In this document: positions 23,359 through 34,664 of the stretch, in pieces
Layout of the letters: each line of letters begins with the position of its first letter
Position numbering within the stretch: position 1 is the stretch's first letter
Assembly: GCA_963556145.1 (NCBI GenBank)
Contig: OY744466.1
Location: 6,123,820 to 6,187,819, forward strand
Origin: Hygrocybe punicea
Lineage: Eukaryota; Basidiomycota; Agaricomycetes; Agaricales; Hygrophoraceae
DNA: 64,000 nt
Direction of reading: 5' to 3'
Notes under the pieces: model-generated
Told to the model about the DNA's origin: nothing
The model's input: the letters and a program-made list of their open reading frames with translations, nothing else
Database searches by the model: none
Translations under genes and position numbers: made by a program

Positions 23359-26300
23359 TAGCCGCTGTCAGTAACGTGGCTTGACTGTCTACGTAGATGG
23401 AGATGGAGGTGGGGGACTTCTTTCTTTCAATCAGCCTTAGCACTAACATTGTCCCGACTATCTCAGCCTCCAGTGTCGTGTGCCTCTGGTTTGAGCCTAA
23501 GTAGTAGCGCAGGATTTTGGGTGCTGCGCGTCCTGTCCTGTAGAGTACCACTGCAGCTCCTACTCCACCATCTATGTTCCTTAATGTTGGAGTGGTCGTT
23601 GTCACAGCGCCTTATGAAGTATTCTCTAGTAGTGTCAGCATTGACCTCAAAGGGTGTGAGTTTGTTTTCACATGCCGTTTTCGCAGTGATTGGCTCTATG
23701 TCATTGGGCTTGATCCTGTATATGTGGGTAAGGACGTGTAAAGGGGATCTGTGTCACATCATGTAATGCCTTGCGCATGTTCTAAGAGGCCTGTAAAGGG
23801 GGTGTGTGACTGGAAGTGTTGCCATTCACGCGGTGACAGATTCTGTGTAAAGTTAGTTCCATGGGTAGTAAACCCGCGTGCAAAAGCACCAGGTCGTTGG
23901 GCGTGGTCCTCAAGGCTCCCGAGATGGGCACCGCTGCCATCCTCTGTCCTTTCCAGACTCCTAGTCAGTCCCACTGACCCTCTCCTCTTGTTTGAGCCTT
24001 TGACTGTGTGTATCGGGGTGTACCACATGTCGGCTGCATAGGACATCTTGGGAATTGCTACGGCAGTGTAGAGCCATTTCAGTAGCTTTGCTGAGAGTCC
24101 ACCTCGAGTTCTAGAGATCCTACGGAGCATCAGCATTCATTTGGTAGCATTGGCAATCACCTTTTTATGGTGTTCTTTCCATCTTAGCTCTTGATCAAAG
24201 AGTACTCCTAGGAATTGGTGGAATGATGTCAGCTTTATTACAGTACCTTGCAGTTCCATACTAGGCCAAGTTATGTTCTTTTTCTGTGAGAAATTGATCA
24301 GCGTGAATTTACTGAGCTCGAATCTGGAGTTGTGATCCTTAGACCAGTCTTGCACCCCTCCTTCCCTTGTCATCATGTCCTTGATCAGCTTGTGAGCGTC
24401 TTCAAAATTCCCCGCTTCCGCATAAAGAGCCATGTCGTCCATGTAGGCAAGCGCAAGTTCTGATTTGTACCTGGGCACCTCTAATAGGTCAGTGTTGTAG
24501 AAAAGGTAGATTATCATGGAAACCGGATCTCCCTGTCTGATCCTGTTGATCAGCTCAAAGGGCTCTGAAAGGAAGTCATCGAATCTTAGCCATGTCATTC
24601 TTCCTTTTAGTGTCCTCTCTGTGAGTAGTACCAAAGCCTCCAGGATCCTTCTCTTCCTCATGTTGTGCAGCAGCCTTGCCAAGACTGTGTTCAGGAAGGC
24701 TCCCTCTATGTCTAGGAAGAGCACGGTTGTGACTCTTTTGTTTCGCCATGCATGTTTTATTCTGTTTATGAGAAGCTGCATGGAGTCCGTAGTTGTTCGT
24801 CCTGGTCTTCCTCCGAAGTGATGGGTGGGTAGGAGTTGGTATTTCTCTGTGAGCTGCAATATCTTTTCCACCAGTATCACAGTCAGGACCTTTGGGATTG
24901 TGTTTAGAAGTGCGACTGGTCGCCACGCTTTTGGCACGTTGTATCTTGGCCGGTCTGGCTTTGGGAGTACAACTGTAATGGATTCACGCCACGGGGGGTG
25001 GTATGTTTTTAGTTTGAGCGCGGCGTTGAATATCCTGTGGAGATGGTCCAAAAGTAAATCAGTACATTCTTTAAGGATCATGTTAGGAATGCCGTCAGGC
25101 CCTGGGGCCTTGTATGGTTTGAGCTTTTCTATACATTGTCGGATTTGCTCTTTCGTAACTTTGTTATCCGAGGGCACAGGCTCGGGGCAAGTGAAGTCAT
25201 CTGGAATAAAAGTTTCTTGAGGCGGGGGGGGAAGAATGTTTCCGAGAGCATTTGGCTTTTGAGTTGATTAGTATCTGCAACCCAGGCTTCTCTTCCAGCT
25301 CCTTTAACGAGTGTTGGGATCCTAGCTCTACTGCCGTCTCTTCTGGGTTTGAGATGTATCTATTGATGGTCCAGAGATTGCTCCCACTTGCCTCCTCCAG
25401 AAATCCCCTCCAGTGATCCTCTTTGGCCTTGAGGATTTCTTGGCTTAGTCGATTCCTGGTGTCTTGCATAGCAGCATGTGAGGGATGGTGGGGTAGCACT
25501 CGGTACATATACGATTTTGCACTCAGCTCTTTTTTAGTTTGGCGTAGTGCGTCTAGGTTGGGATTCCAGCATCTCTTGGAATGCGGGCATGGTCTGGAGA
25601 GGGGGACTACTTCGTCTATTGTCTTTTGTATCACTTTTGTCAGGTTAATCGCAGCCTGCTGAAAAGACGCGTCGTCAGTAATTTGTAGGGGAATGGGTAG
25701 AATAAGCAGGTTAGCAGCGAGTCATTCTGTAAGAGCATCTTTGCTGGCTTCTCGAAAGTTCCTTGAAGGCTCTGGTGGCATCTTGACTGTTTTGATCCTG
25801 AAGATGGTTTTGACGGGTATGTGATCCATTCCTGTTGGTTGTTCATCCGGGGCCATGTTGCATAGTGTTAAGTGATCCCTGAGAGCTGTCGAGCAGAAAA
25901 CGTTGTCCGTATGTGTCCAATTCTTAGTGTTCATGGCTTCTAATGTCGGGATGTCCTTTGGCAAGATCATTTCCATGTTGAGGTCAGCTATTGTTTCAAG
26001 GAGTCTTTCTGCCTCCTCCATGGCCCTGTTTGTAAAAATGTGCATATTGTGTTCTTCGTCCCACATGGGGTGGTGCCTGTTGAAGTCCCCGCCCCAGATC
26101 AGTTGTCGTCTCGTGCCGTCCGCCCCTGAGGTGAGCTCCTTGGAGATCCTTCCCACAGTTTTTGTCGCATCAGAATTATGGCAGTCGTTGTAAATGCTGA
26201 AGATAGCTATCTGTCCGTATATCCTGCTGAGTTGCATAGCGATGACGTCATTAGAATTTGGGACACTTAGCTGTTTCCACGAGTTTTTGTCAAATCTGTT

Positions 26301-26524
26301 ATTAACTAAAATTACAGACCTGATGGCATTTTGTTGTGTGTTTTTTGAGGTCGGATAGAGCACCTGCCACTTGTGCGATGCCTTCGTGTTGCCGTAAGAT
26401 TTGATATAAGGTTCTTGTAGTAGGATGACGTCCCATCCCATTGTCGCGTAGTCATTAATAAGCTCCCATTGTGTGGTGGAAGATTTATCTGTAAAATTTT
26501 TAGTCTTGTAGTTGTGTGTGTCGA
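23359..26524 (-). pseudogene. LINE ORF2: endonuclease, reverse transcriptase, RNase H (broken)
   Basis: Endonuclease: LKILQINL, then a frameshift, then MGWDVILLQEPYIKS, IWGGDFNRHHPMWD, THTDNVFCS and GMDHIPVKT, covering the catalytic E, D and H motifs. A frameshift near 25230 precedes the reverse transcriptase: KPYKAPGPDGIPN, WRPVALLNTIPK, RPGRTTTDSMQ, VLFLDIEGAFLN (motif A Asp), IRQGDPVSMIIYL, LALAYMDDMALYA (motif C, YMDD) and FLGVLFD. The RT frame ends ATK-stop-MLMLRRISRTRGG, a TGA that fits one G-to-A change from a tryptophan codon. More shifts follow in the thumb. RNase H shows GVGAAVVLY, TTLEAEIVG and SIYVDSQATLL, then is cut by the LTR. Not functional. Confidence 0.85.
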
Positions 26525-26577
26525 GTTACCTGTCATGAGCCCTGTCTCTGTGTTTGGGGGGCTGTCTCTTCCATTTC

Positions 26578-28308
26578 TCATAAAAAGGGGGATGGGAGTG
26601 GATTATCATCAAACCAGCTCCTGTTGCCGTGCCAGGAGGGGCCAGCTGTGGGTTCTGGTTGGCTGGTGAGCCGTGGTGGCTGTCCTAATGGTTTTCTGTT
26701 GGAGGAGGATGCCACTTCATTGCTGTCAAGTCCCTCGAAACCTAAAGTGGTTTGCCATAGCCTCGATTGCATGTGGTTGCTCGTAGTCTTGTGAGAGCCT
26801 CTCGGGTCTCTGTCATGGGTCCTAAAATCTTCCCCCGCATAGCCCGTATAACCTGGGAGTGATGAGAGGGGGGCGGCCTGGTTGGGAAGGACTGGCGTCG
26901 AGCTGGGTGTATTGTTACTGAATTGCATGTTGTATCCACCTCTAGTTTGTGTCCATGGTTCGTTAGTTGGGAAGAATGGTGGACTAGGCAGGGGGCTTGG
27001 TGATGATTGGCCATCCAGGTGCTATACCAGCTGGGTGGCTTTGGGTAATAATTGGGCCTGTGGGGGCAATGAAAACACATCGAGGGTGGGCTTGTGTTCA
27101 TGGTCGTCGAATACGGCGCTGTAAGGTGGCAAATGGTCTCTGGGAGCAGGAATGGAGCATTGAAAAATCGCATGGGGCTCGTGTCGAAATAGTGGGGTAT
27201 ATGGGGATGGACATGGCTTCTTCGGCCCAGTCAAGCCACATGGGTGGCATGGGCATGTATGTGGGCGTGGGGCTGGATGTGCGAATGGGACCATTTGCAG
27301 CCTCCCATTGGGCTGTCTTATCTCATTGTGGCGTATTCTCGTTGGTTGCAGTCTCAGGTACCTCCTCACTCATCTCCTCTGTCCTCATCATCATTTTATC
27401 CGTCGTCATCTCATTCTCTGTCGGTACATCGTTCCCTATATCCATGTTCATATTCCTTGTCTCCCTGAGCCTCGCAGAGGCAATACATACAGCTGTTTTA
27501 GTTAACTAAACCAACAGCAATACTGTAAAAGCACAGTGCACTTTCACCAGCAATTGCTGGGCCTTGCAAGTGCTGTAGGTAGTTAAACTGAGCTGTATAG
27601 TAAAAGATACTGGTTTTACTAAGCCTGGTACTGGTGTGAAGGTTAGTTTTACTATGACCAGCAAATACTGGTGGGTAGTTTTACTGACGCAGACGCACAG
27701 ATGGGCAGCGCTGTTTGGGATGGTGTGGATGCATAGGTACTCGGCGTCATTTGCATTGTGGGGGTGCAGGCACATGGGGTGTTGTCACGATGCTCGGCCG
27801 CTTTTCTTTTCTCGTTTCATTCGCCATTGAGTTCCCCTCATTTGTATGCTCACTTTATGTCTTCTTCGGCGCAACGTCAACCAAGGTCTTTTCCTTCCTC
27901 GAGACTGATTCTCTGGCCTTCACTGAAGCCAATTTCTTTTCCCTTGTTGAACCCTTCGCGCCTGCCGTCTTCGAAGATTGATAACATAAAGGTTTTGAGG
28001 TCGTTGATGCACATGACTGTGCCGTCCTTGGGTGAGTCATTGATGTCTTCATTGTTAAGTTGTGCCATGTCGCTTGTCACCTCCATGGGTGTCATTGGTG
28101 CCGTGGCATCTGCGGTTGCACTGGTTTTCGGGGCTGCAGTCGTTTTAGCGGCTTTTTTCATAGTTCTTTTGTTATTGCTGGGTCCCAGCATACTGGTAGA
28201 CAAAATAAATGTAGTGGAATTTAAAAATGATCTCAGGGCTTGCGATGTAGGAACTCGGTGACTTGTGTTTGATGGGGCTTTCAGTGCATCAGGAAAACTC
28301 AATTCCAC
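26578..28308 (-). pseudogene. proline-rich gag-like remnant between LINE ORF1 and ORF2
   Basis: Minus-strand pieces in several frames, with stops. The first (28308-27877) has a basic Ala/Lys/Thr region (KKAAKTTAAPKTS) and then KTFMLSIFEDGRREGFNKGKEIGFSEGQ, an EG-rich helical pattern. Lower pieces are rich in Pro/His/Thr. The style is like the gag-like frame at 62.0-63.7 kb, and both lie downstream of a tRNA-like TGGTGATGAG site. Whether it belongs to the LINE or to an inserted LTR element is unresolved. Confidence 0.4.
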
Positions 28309-28732
28309 TTAATTTCACTTTATTCTGTCTTATTTGTCTTATTCTGTCTTACAAGTCTTGTTTCAAGGAGGATCTCACCCTTTTTTCAAGAAAATCCCTT
28401 AAAGCATCTTACATCACATAAAATTGAAAATCAAGACACTTTAAGATGACATCAAGTAAACTAAGATATCAAGTCAATGATGATTGTTATTGCTTGTTCA
28501 CTTCAGAGTCTCTCTTGAGTCATCTTAATGTATCTTGATGTGTCTTGATGTTCAATTTTATATGGTGTAAGACATATTAAGAAATTTGCTTGAAAAAAGG
28601 GTGTGACCCTCCTTGAAACAAGACTTATATAACAGAATAAGACAAATAAGACAAAATTAAGTGAAATTAAGTGAAATTAAGTGAAATTAAGTGAAATTAA
28701 GTGAAATTAAGTGAAAGTGAGTTTTCCTGATG
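28287..28732. mobile_element. 446-bp inverted-repeat (MITE-like) element
   Basis: The ends are CATCAGGAAAACTCA and its exact inverse, followed inward by AATTTCACTTTATTCTGTC-type arms and then less perfect pairing (CTTGTTTCAAGGAGG / CCTCCTTGAAACAAG and further in). The right arm holds a 10-bp tandem repeat (AAGTGAAATT, about six copies, 28650-28715). No coding capacity. A clear target-site duplication was not found. Confidence 0.7.
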
Positions 28733-28936
28733 TGTGGGCTCGTGTTTGATGAAGTTGCGTGGGGCTAAACTTGTGTGTGAGGAGACTCTTGTGTGGGAAA
28801 AACTCTTATGGGCGAAGACTCGTGTTTGATGGCTGCGTAGTGAGGAGTGTGTACTTGGTGAGGGACTTGTGGAGGGCTTTTGGCTCGAAAAACAGAGAAA
28901 AAAATGCTAGGATGACAAAAAAATGCTAGGGTGAGG

Positions 28937-28964
28937 TTCGAATCACAGTCTCATCACCAGGTGG
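28937..28964 (-). other. tRNA-complementary primer-binding-site-like sequence
   Basis: On the minus strand TGGTGATGAGACTGTGATTC is followed by GAACC. It is the complement of a tRNA 3' end with T-loop GGTTCGAATC and CCA, as expected just after a 5' LTR. The same pattern occurs at 63925-63949. The presumed LTR part is about 28965-29080. There is no full tRNA gene here. Confidence 0.5.
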
Positions 28965-29082
28965 ACTAGGCAGGGGAGTCCTGAGCTAGTCGCAGGCTCA
29001 AGGAAAGCTGGGATCTGGATACAGATAAGGGTCTGTCTACTACATGTCTAAACTAGGTAGTCCAACAGTCACATGACCACTA

Positions 29083-29898
29083 CTACAATGGAAGCGTGTT
29101 ATCACTTAGCCATTCGTTTAGCTCCTCGCATTTTTTTAGGAATGTGGGGCAGGCCCTATCCCAGCTGGCGTGACCATCCTGTTGGCATAGTGTGCATGAT
29201 TTTTGGGTCTCCTGCGTGCAGTCAGCTGTGCAGTGATCATTGGCGCATGTACCACAGGTGTCTTTTTCTGCCTTACAACTGGCCACGTGATGATCCCAAC
29301 CTTGACATTTCATGCATTGCGTAGGTTCCCTTTTGCATTTGGTGACATTGATTCGTTTGTGGCAGATGTGTATTCCTTTTAGTATAGCCATGTTTGCAGC
29401 CTCCGGTGTTGCGAAGGAGAGTATGTCGTGGCCACAGATTTGATTTAGTGAGCGCCTACCCGGTGGTTTCACCCACTGTGCTTTAACAATGGTGTTCTCT
29501 GTGAGCCCATTTATGTCTTCTATTTCCCGGAGATCTCTTATTTCATCCGTGCGAAACAAAAGCAGTATGAAGTGGGTTATTGTCGCGAAGGTTCTCTGTT
29601 TAATTGTTGCATTTTGGCCGAACATGTCAAGGAAGTTTTTGCCATTCGTCTTGTCCAAGATCCAGTGTGCCGTCTTGTCCAAGTTGACTTTCAGGAGGAC
29701 TCCTCCCCTCCTCAACTTGGTTGCTCCCTTGATCTTGAGTTCCGGTGCAGCTTTGATCTTCTTCAAAGTGTCGTTAGCCTTATCTACAATTTCAGTGAGA
29801 CTCATCTTGTTCATCTCCTCCTCTCCCTCTGCATTATTAGCTGTGTCAAGAAGTATCAGGGACCCATACTTGGTAAAACACCCCATTTTTTGCATCAA
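29083..29898 (-). CDS. LINE ORF1, gag-like protein with zinc knuckles
   Basis: RNA-binding gag-like protein of a non-LTR element. One open frame of 271 residues. The N-terminal half is charged (LTEIVDKANDTLKKIKAAPE, LKIKGATKLRRGGVLLKVNLD). The C-terminal half has a CCHC array: CMKCQGWDHHVASC, CGTCANDHCTADC and CTLCQQDGHASWDRACP. It ends LNEWLSDNTLPL. Its start may be truncated, because I see no N-terminal low-complexity region upstream of 29898. It is the best preserved part of the LINE. Confidence 0.75.
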   Translation of the reverse strand: MMQKMGCFTKYGSLILLDTANNAEGEEEMNKMSLTEIVDKANDTLKKIKAAPELKIKGATKLRRGGVLLKVNLDKTAHWILDKTNGKNFLDMFGQNATIKQRTFATITHFILLLFRTDEIRDLREIEDINGLTENTIVKAQWVKPPGRRSLNQICGHDILSFATPEAANMAILKGIHICHKRINVTKCKREPTQCMKCQGWDHHVASCKAEKDTCGTCANDHCTADCTQETQKSCTLCQQDGHASWDRACPTFLKKCEELNEWLSDNTLPL

Positions 29899-29999
29899 AA
29901 CTTTGATCTAGAGAGTCTCAGGATTGGTAGGGCATATCATTACAAGCAGTTTGAACCTCATATGAACAGATTTGGCGGTCGTGTTCTTGAGTTATGCCT

Positions 30000-30610
30000 A
30001 AAATGGTGGTTACCAGGTGACCTTAGCCCCACAACACTCACAGGCCTCTAAAAATCAGAATTTTGGTCACATTCATTAGATATACCATATACACTATTGG
30101 GACAGCCTTATACCCGATTTTTAGAGGCTTAGGTGTCTGTGATTTTGAGTAATTGGGGGTCAGGGGGTGAACTTGATCCCAAGACACCCACAGACCTCTA
30201 AAAATCAGACTTTTGGTCTCATTCATTAGATATACCATGTACACTATTGGAACAGCCTTATACCCGATTTTTAGAGGCTTAGGTGTCTGTGATTTTGAGT
30301 AATTGGGGGTCAGGGGTGAACTTGGCCCCACGACACTCCCGGACCTCTAAAAATCGGCCTTTTTGGTCCTATTCATTAGACATACTATATACACCATTGA
30401 GACAGCCCAATATTCAACTTTTAGGGACCCTGGTGTCTGGGATTTTAAGCATTTTGGAGTCAGTGGGTGAACTTCATCCTGTATCATTCACAGAACTCTA
30501 AAAATCACAATTTCTTTAACCATCCATTAGATGTACTATATACGATCTTGGGAAAACCAACCATTGGACTTTTAAAAGGTATCCTATTGGAGATGTTCCA
30601 TATTTGGGGG
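30000..30610. repeat. tandem repeat, about four 150-bp units with internal palindromes
   Basis: The word CCTCTAAAAATC starts near 30045, 30195, 30344 and (as ACTCTAAAAATC) 30495, a spacing of 149-151 bp. The first two intervals are nearly identical; the third and fourth are more diverged. Each unit also holds the inverse GATTTTTAGAGG, so each can fold into a long hairpin. Frames across it are repeat-generated and not treated as genes. Confidence 0.9.
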
Positions 30611-31639
30611 TTATAAGAGGTGGCAGACTAATAGCTTTCCTGGGTGGCAGATGGTAGCATTCACCAATTTGGTTTGCAGGGAAGAACCTGTGTAGCTATT
30701 GCCGAAATTGTCTCAGATTCTGAAAGCCAGGCTCCTATTCCCTGATCTACGTGGTCAGTTTGTGCTTCCCATGATTGGATTCCATTTGCAAGCAGTGACT
30801 ATACAGGGTGCACAATCGTGGGAACAGTGGTTTGCGAGGGAGAACTGACCATGGGAATGTTATGCAATCGACACGAACCAGGGGTTTTTGAACCCTGTGA
30901 ACGCAGCCACAATGACCACGGACAAGAAACACATACCGCATTTGGCAAGAAAGTGATATCCAAGCAAGCGTTACAAGATAAAGCTATTTACAAGGGTATA
31001 ATATGACATATATATGAGTCACTGCAAGCGATGTCCACCAGGGGCATTCAGGGTCCAGGATCGCGATGGCGACAACCCTGAAAGAGGATGGTATGAGGAG
31101 GGATGGCATAATTTGTGGGTGGAGACCAAACATGCGCAAATATGCGAAAGTTGGCTTGTTCCCTTGCTATAAAAATGCTGTATGGAGTATTCGATGCCCA
31201 GGGACGCGATGAGATCATTCAGGAATGCTCTCAGGTGGAAATGAATGGTTACATGCACCAGCAAGCCCATTTCAACATGTTTCTGTCACTATCTATAGCC
31301 AGGATCATATCTGTGATGCTCGTGATGTTTTGTGATGTTCGCAGCCACCAATCGGGTGATGGTCACCACCGTTCAATGTGGTAAGCCACTGTTGCCATGA
31401 TGACCATCAGCAAATAGGCTCTATTCGTTCGCATCAGTACATACTGGTCATACTAGGCTTACTTATGATACTAGGCTTAGCTGTGCTATAAATAAGCATG
31501 TGATTACCTGGTTAAATGCAATTAGGTGCTTGGTAGGTTGCTCATCTGACAACGTCATTGCTCGGTTAGAACAGTATGCAGTCAGTGGTCCACTACCGTT
31601 GTTACTGGAGACCGCGCTCAAGATAGCAATCCACAACAC
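30611..31639. other. no gene seen
   Basis: Short frames only, without recognisable motifs. Confidence 0.4.
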
Positions 31640-31723
31640 CGTCACACATTCCAATGTGCCCGATTGTAACAGTCAACTCATCACCAGGTAAGACCATATG
31701 GATGAAGGTGATATTATAGCTAC

Positions 31724-33834
31724 AATGGACCACACCAATTAGTATACAGTCGTACGGTGTCATGATCCAAAGTGGTTTTGGATCAAACATGGTATCAAGC
31801 TGACAGCAAGGACACCTGAGTTAATCAGCCTGAAGGAACAGTAGCCAATAACAAGATTAGAGTTCAAGTTAAGCTACCTTACCTCCACTGATAAGAAAAG
31901 ACAAGGACACTACCCCAGGACACTGTCCCAAGTTGAGAGACACTTATCAGTTAAAGGATTAGTTATTAGCTGAATTATCCTTAACTTAACTGCTAAGGAT
32001 AAGACATTAGCTAAAAGCAGGACCACATATCTGGCATCAAGATCAAAAGATCAAAGAAGCTGCACAGCCACAATCTTATCTCAGTTGGACCAAAACAGGA
32101 TAAGAAGCACCATCTTACATCATCCATCAAGATCTATTGATCAAAAGAAGCATTGTCTGAAGAATTTGATCTATCAAGCACAATTTGAAATAGCATGACT
32201 CAGCCTTGATCCATGATTCCTGGAGAATCATAGAATACCCCCCCAGATCACAGATTAGATCAGCCCTTGACTCATCCCTTCCTGTGATGACTCAGTTGAT
32301 CCACCCTCAACATCTTATGACTACTATGACCATATATGGACTACTATGACCATATATGGACCACTATGACCATCTATGGATCATCATGACCAAATTATGA
32401 CCTTTATGACCAATTATACCAGCATTCCCATCACATCTACCCTAGGTATCTCAGTAATTGACTCTACATGAGTCACCAACCTGTGCACTATTTCCAATAC
32501 CTGCACAGCATTATGCCTCATTCTTCTATATGACTCACCAACCTGTGCACCATTTCCAATACCTGCACAGCATTATGCCCTAATTCCTGTCTATAACTCA
32601 CCACCTATGCCCCATTTTCCTTTTATGTTTACAGACCTATGCCTCTTTACTCATCACCCTACTTTTTATTTCAAATTACTCTTTAATAACTCAGTAGTTA
32701 ACACTTTTATTCCATATTATGCTTACAAACCCCCTTCCCCATTTCATAATTACTCCCTTATGACTCACACCCTACCCACTTATTTCAAACTCTTTCTATG
32801 ACTCCCAATGACTCCTGTAGCAGCCAAAGGTATAAATAGGGCCCAGTTTCTGCAGGAGACAGTCAGTCATTCCTTTGATTCAACCCCCCCCTCTTCTTTG
32901 TACATACCTACTTTTGGTAATAGTCAGTACATCAATTCAGTATCAGTCACAGTCACAGTCATAGTTCCATTCTCAGTCAGCTTATTAGTCTCAGACATTA
33001 AGTTTAATTGAGTTATCAATATCAGATATATATTGATAGTCTTTTATTACTTGTTTGAAAATATTCTTGACATAGTACCGTCACTATTGTCAACTTCTTC
33101 TGGCAAGAAACTATTTGATCTTCATAAAGATATCCCAGTACTTTATTCTGCACTAGTAGCCAATGTGCATTTGAAGCTTCGGAATATTGTCCGATATCTT
33201 GAACATCAACTGCTCTTGTTATTTTTATTTTATCCACGTATCCATTATCATCGCATCCTTTGTTGATAGTTTATTGTCATATCCCTCATTGACTTCACTA
33301 TCCTCTCGCTCATCGTTCATCATTACCACTTACACTCATCACCTACCCTTGCTTGAGTGTCTATCATCTCAAAGTCTTACCTTGTTTGGAAGACCTCACT
33401 ATACTTTCACCCTCCAAGTCATATACTCTGACTTACATCTATTGTAAGGTAACTGTTCATTGTTATCTAACATCAACTAATCTTTGACAGGTATTGTATA
33501 TTGTTATCAAGTACCAACTACTCTTGATAGGTAACTGTATACTGCTATCTCATATTCTTAACCATTACTATTAGATAACTGCCTTGTTATCTAATAACAC
33601 TGACATAAGATAACTATATTGTTATCTCATATAACTATCATCACTAGGTTCAACCTATAACCCCACTAGCAAGTGAGTAAGTACACTGAGTTGAAAACAA
33701 GGACAAATCCACCCTTGCCAAACAACAAGGTAATTTCCCGATCAAAGTCGCACTCCAGATACCCTTGGTGAGGAACGGTTTTTCTAAGAAACACTCCCCA
33801 CGAACAACAATGGGGAGGGAAAAACAAAACTAAG
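31724..33834. mobile_element. 2.1-kb insertion in the fatty acid synthase fragment, 5-bp target-site duplication
   Basis: Flanked by GCTAC at 31719-31723 and 33835-33839. Contents: a palindrome TGATCCAAA..TTTGGATCA (31763-31785), then TGGTATCAAGC at 31789, which resembles an initiator-tRNA primer site; short tandem repeats at 32320-32390 and about 32465-32580; a TATAAATAGG box at 32831; and degenerate GTTATCT repeats (33450-33640). There is no coding frame of note. The promoter-like content suggests an LTR or other non-coding retroelement, but I do not see TG..CA ends at the duplication borders. Confidence 0.6.
32460..32585. repeat. two-copy tandem repeat with unit of about 75 bp
   Basis: GACTCACCAACCTGTGCAC followed by CATTTCCAATACCTGCACAG occurs twice (as GAGTCACCAACC... 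and GACTCACCAACC...), inside the 2.1-kb insertion. Confidence 0.8.
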
Positions 33835-34270
33835 GCTACCATACAATCAGGGTGGCCAAGTGCAACGATATTCTCGATGTAACGGCAGGTGGCCACACTG
33901 GACCCTAGACCATGGGTAATAGTAGCGGGGAGGGAGGCATAGTCGGAGAAGTAAGAATTAACATGAATAGGATTGAAATCTCCCAAAATGATGGAGTAGG
34001 GTTTGTTCATGAGAGGTGCATTGAAAACCGTTCCAGTGCTGGCTAGAGTGTATCTGTCATTTGCCAAAAGAGTCAGGAGCCCTTGGAGACTGCTATGACA
34101 CTGTAGGTAAGCAAGAACAGGATTTCCCTTGCAATCATGCTGTTGGAAATCCATGGACACAACCTTGACGAGGCATTTCAGCTGATTGTGAACAAAGACG
34201 TCACCTGATACTGAAACATCGCAGTAAGAAATCTTGTGGGATTTTGCCCTGCTGGCTAGCGTGGCTGTAA

Positions 34271-34640
34271 TACTGGTCGCTGAGCAGGCAGTCAAAAGGG
34301 AAAGGGGCCTGAGTGAATTCGTAGGAGTGGCTGAGCTTGTACTGTGTCGGGGCAAAGTTGAGGAAGGCTGCATGCTCAATATGCCCACATGATTCTAGTC
34401 TTCCTCATTGAAACCAATAACTTGTATGTCTTCCTCCAAATGAAACTGAAATTCAGGGTAAGACGCTGAAGAAATGTAAGAACAGTGACAGTATCGGTAC
34501 ATACATTCAAATTGGCGTTGTTGCTTGGGCTTGAAAGCGCTGCGAAACCGGAAGTTGAGTCGGAATCCCACAAAGACCCACTGGTGAAAGGAAAGTTGGA
34601 CTGAGAGGAGGAATGGAACGACGATGAAGACTCGGAATTA
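34271..34640. other. open frame continuing upstream of the fatty acid synthase fragment
   Basis: On the minus strand the frame extends upstream as MQPSSTLPRHSTSSATPTNS and, through one TAG near 34391, as HLEEDIQVIGFNEED. This is not fatty acid synthase and I cannot name it. It may be a different gene fragment fused to it. Confidence 0.3.
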
Positions 34641-34664
34641 TAGAATGAGCCGTCACGGTATTAA

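Larger units (their letters stand above)
23359..29930 (-). mobile_element. decayed Tad/I-like LINE (non-LTR retrotransposon)
   Basis: Minus-strand order: gag-like ORF1 with zinc knuckles (29898-29083), then AP endonuclease (26524-25722), linker, reverse transcriptase (25177-24137), thumb region and RNase H (23605-23359). It is cut at 23358 by the solo LTR junction. Between ORF1 and the endonuclease lie about 2.5 kb of extra DNA, including a tRNA-like primer-binding-site sequence, a proline-rich remnant and an inverted-repeat element. Frameshifts and stops are frequent. Confidence 0.8.
31640..34270 (-). pseudogene. fatty acid synthase beta fragment (dehydratase region), split by an insertion
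   Basis: Fungal cytosolic fatty acid synthase beta carries a MaoC-type dehydratase. On the minus strand, about 34260-33840 reads YCDVSVSGDVFVHNQ, VKVVSMDFQQHDCKGNPVLA, ANDRYTLAS, NKPYSIILGDFNPIHVN, FSDYASLPATITHGL and GHPDCMVA. The match resumes at 31718-31640 with YNITFIHMVLPGDEL and TVTIGHIGMCDG. The two parts join exactly if 31724-33834 is removed together with one copy of GCTAC. Both ends of the homology fade, so it is a fragment of a much larger gene (beta subunits exceed 2000 residues). Not functional. Confidence 0.75.

Noticed and set aside
28880..28965. tRNA gene (GGTTCGAATC..CCA)
   Set aside because: No D-arm, anticodon arm or 5' acceptor strand upstream. It fits a primer-binding site read on the other strand.
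30038..30331. Repetitive 97-residue minus-strand protein
   Set aside because: A frame running through the 150-bp tandem repeat; period and stops follow the DNA repeat.
33666..33834. Continuation of the fatty acid synthase frame to a stop at 33666
   Set aside because: Past the GCTAC site at 33835-33839 the frame lies in inserted DNA and no longer matches the family; homology resumes at 31718.
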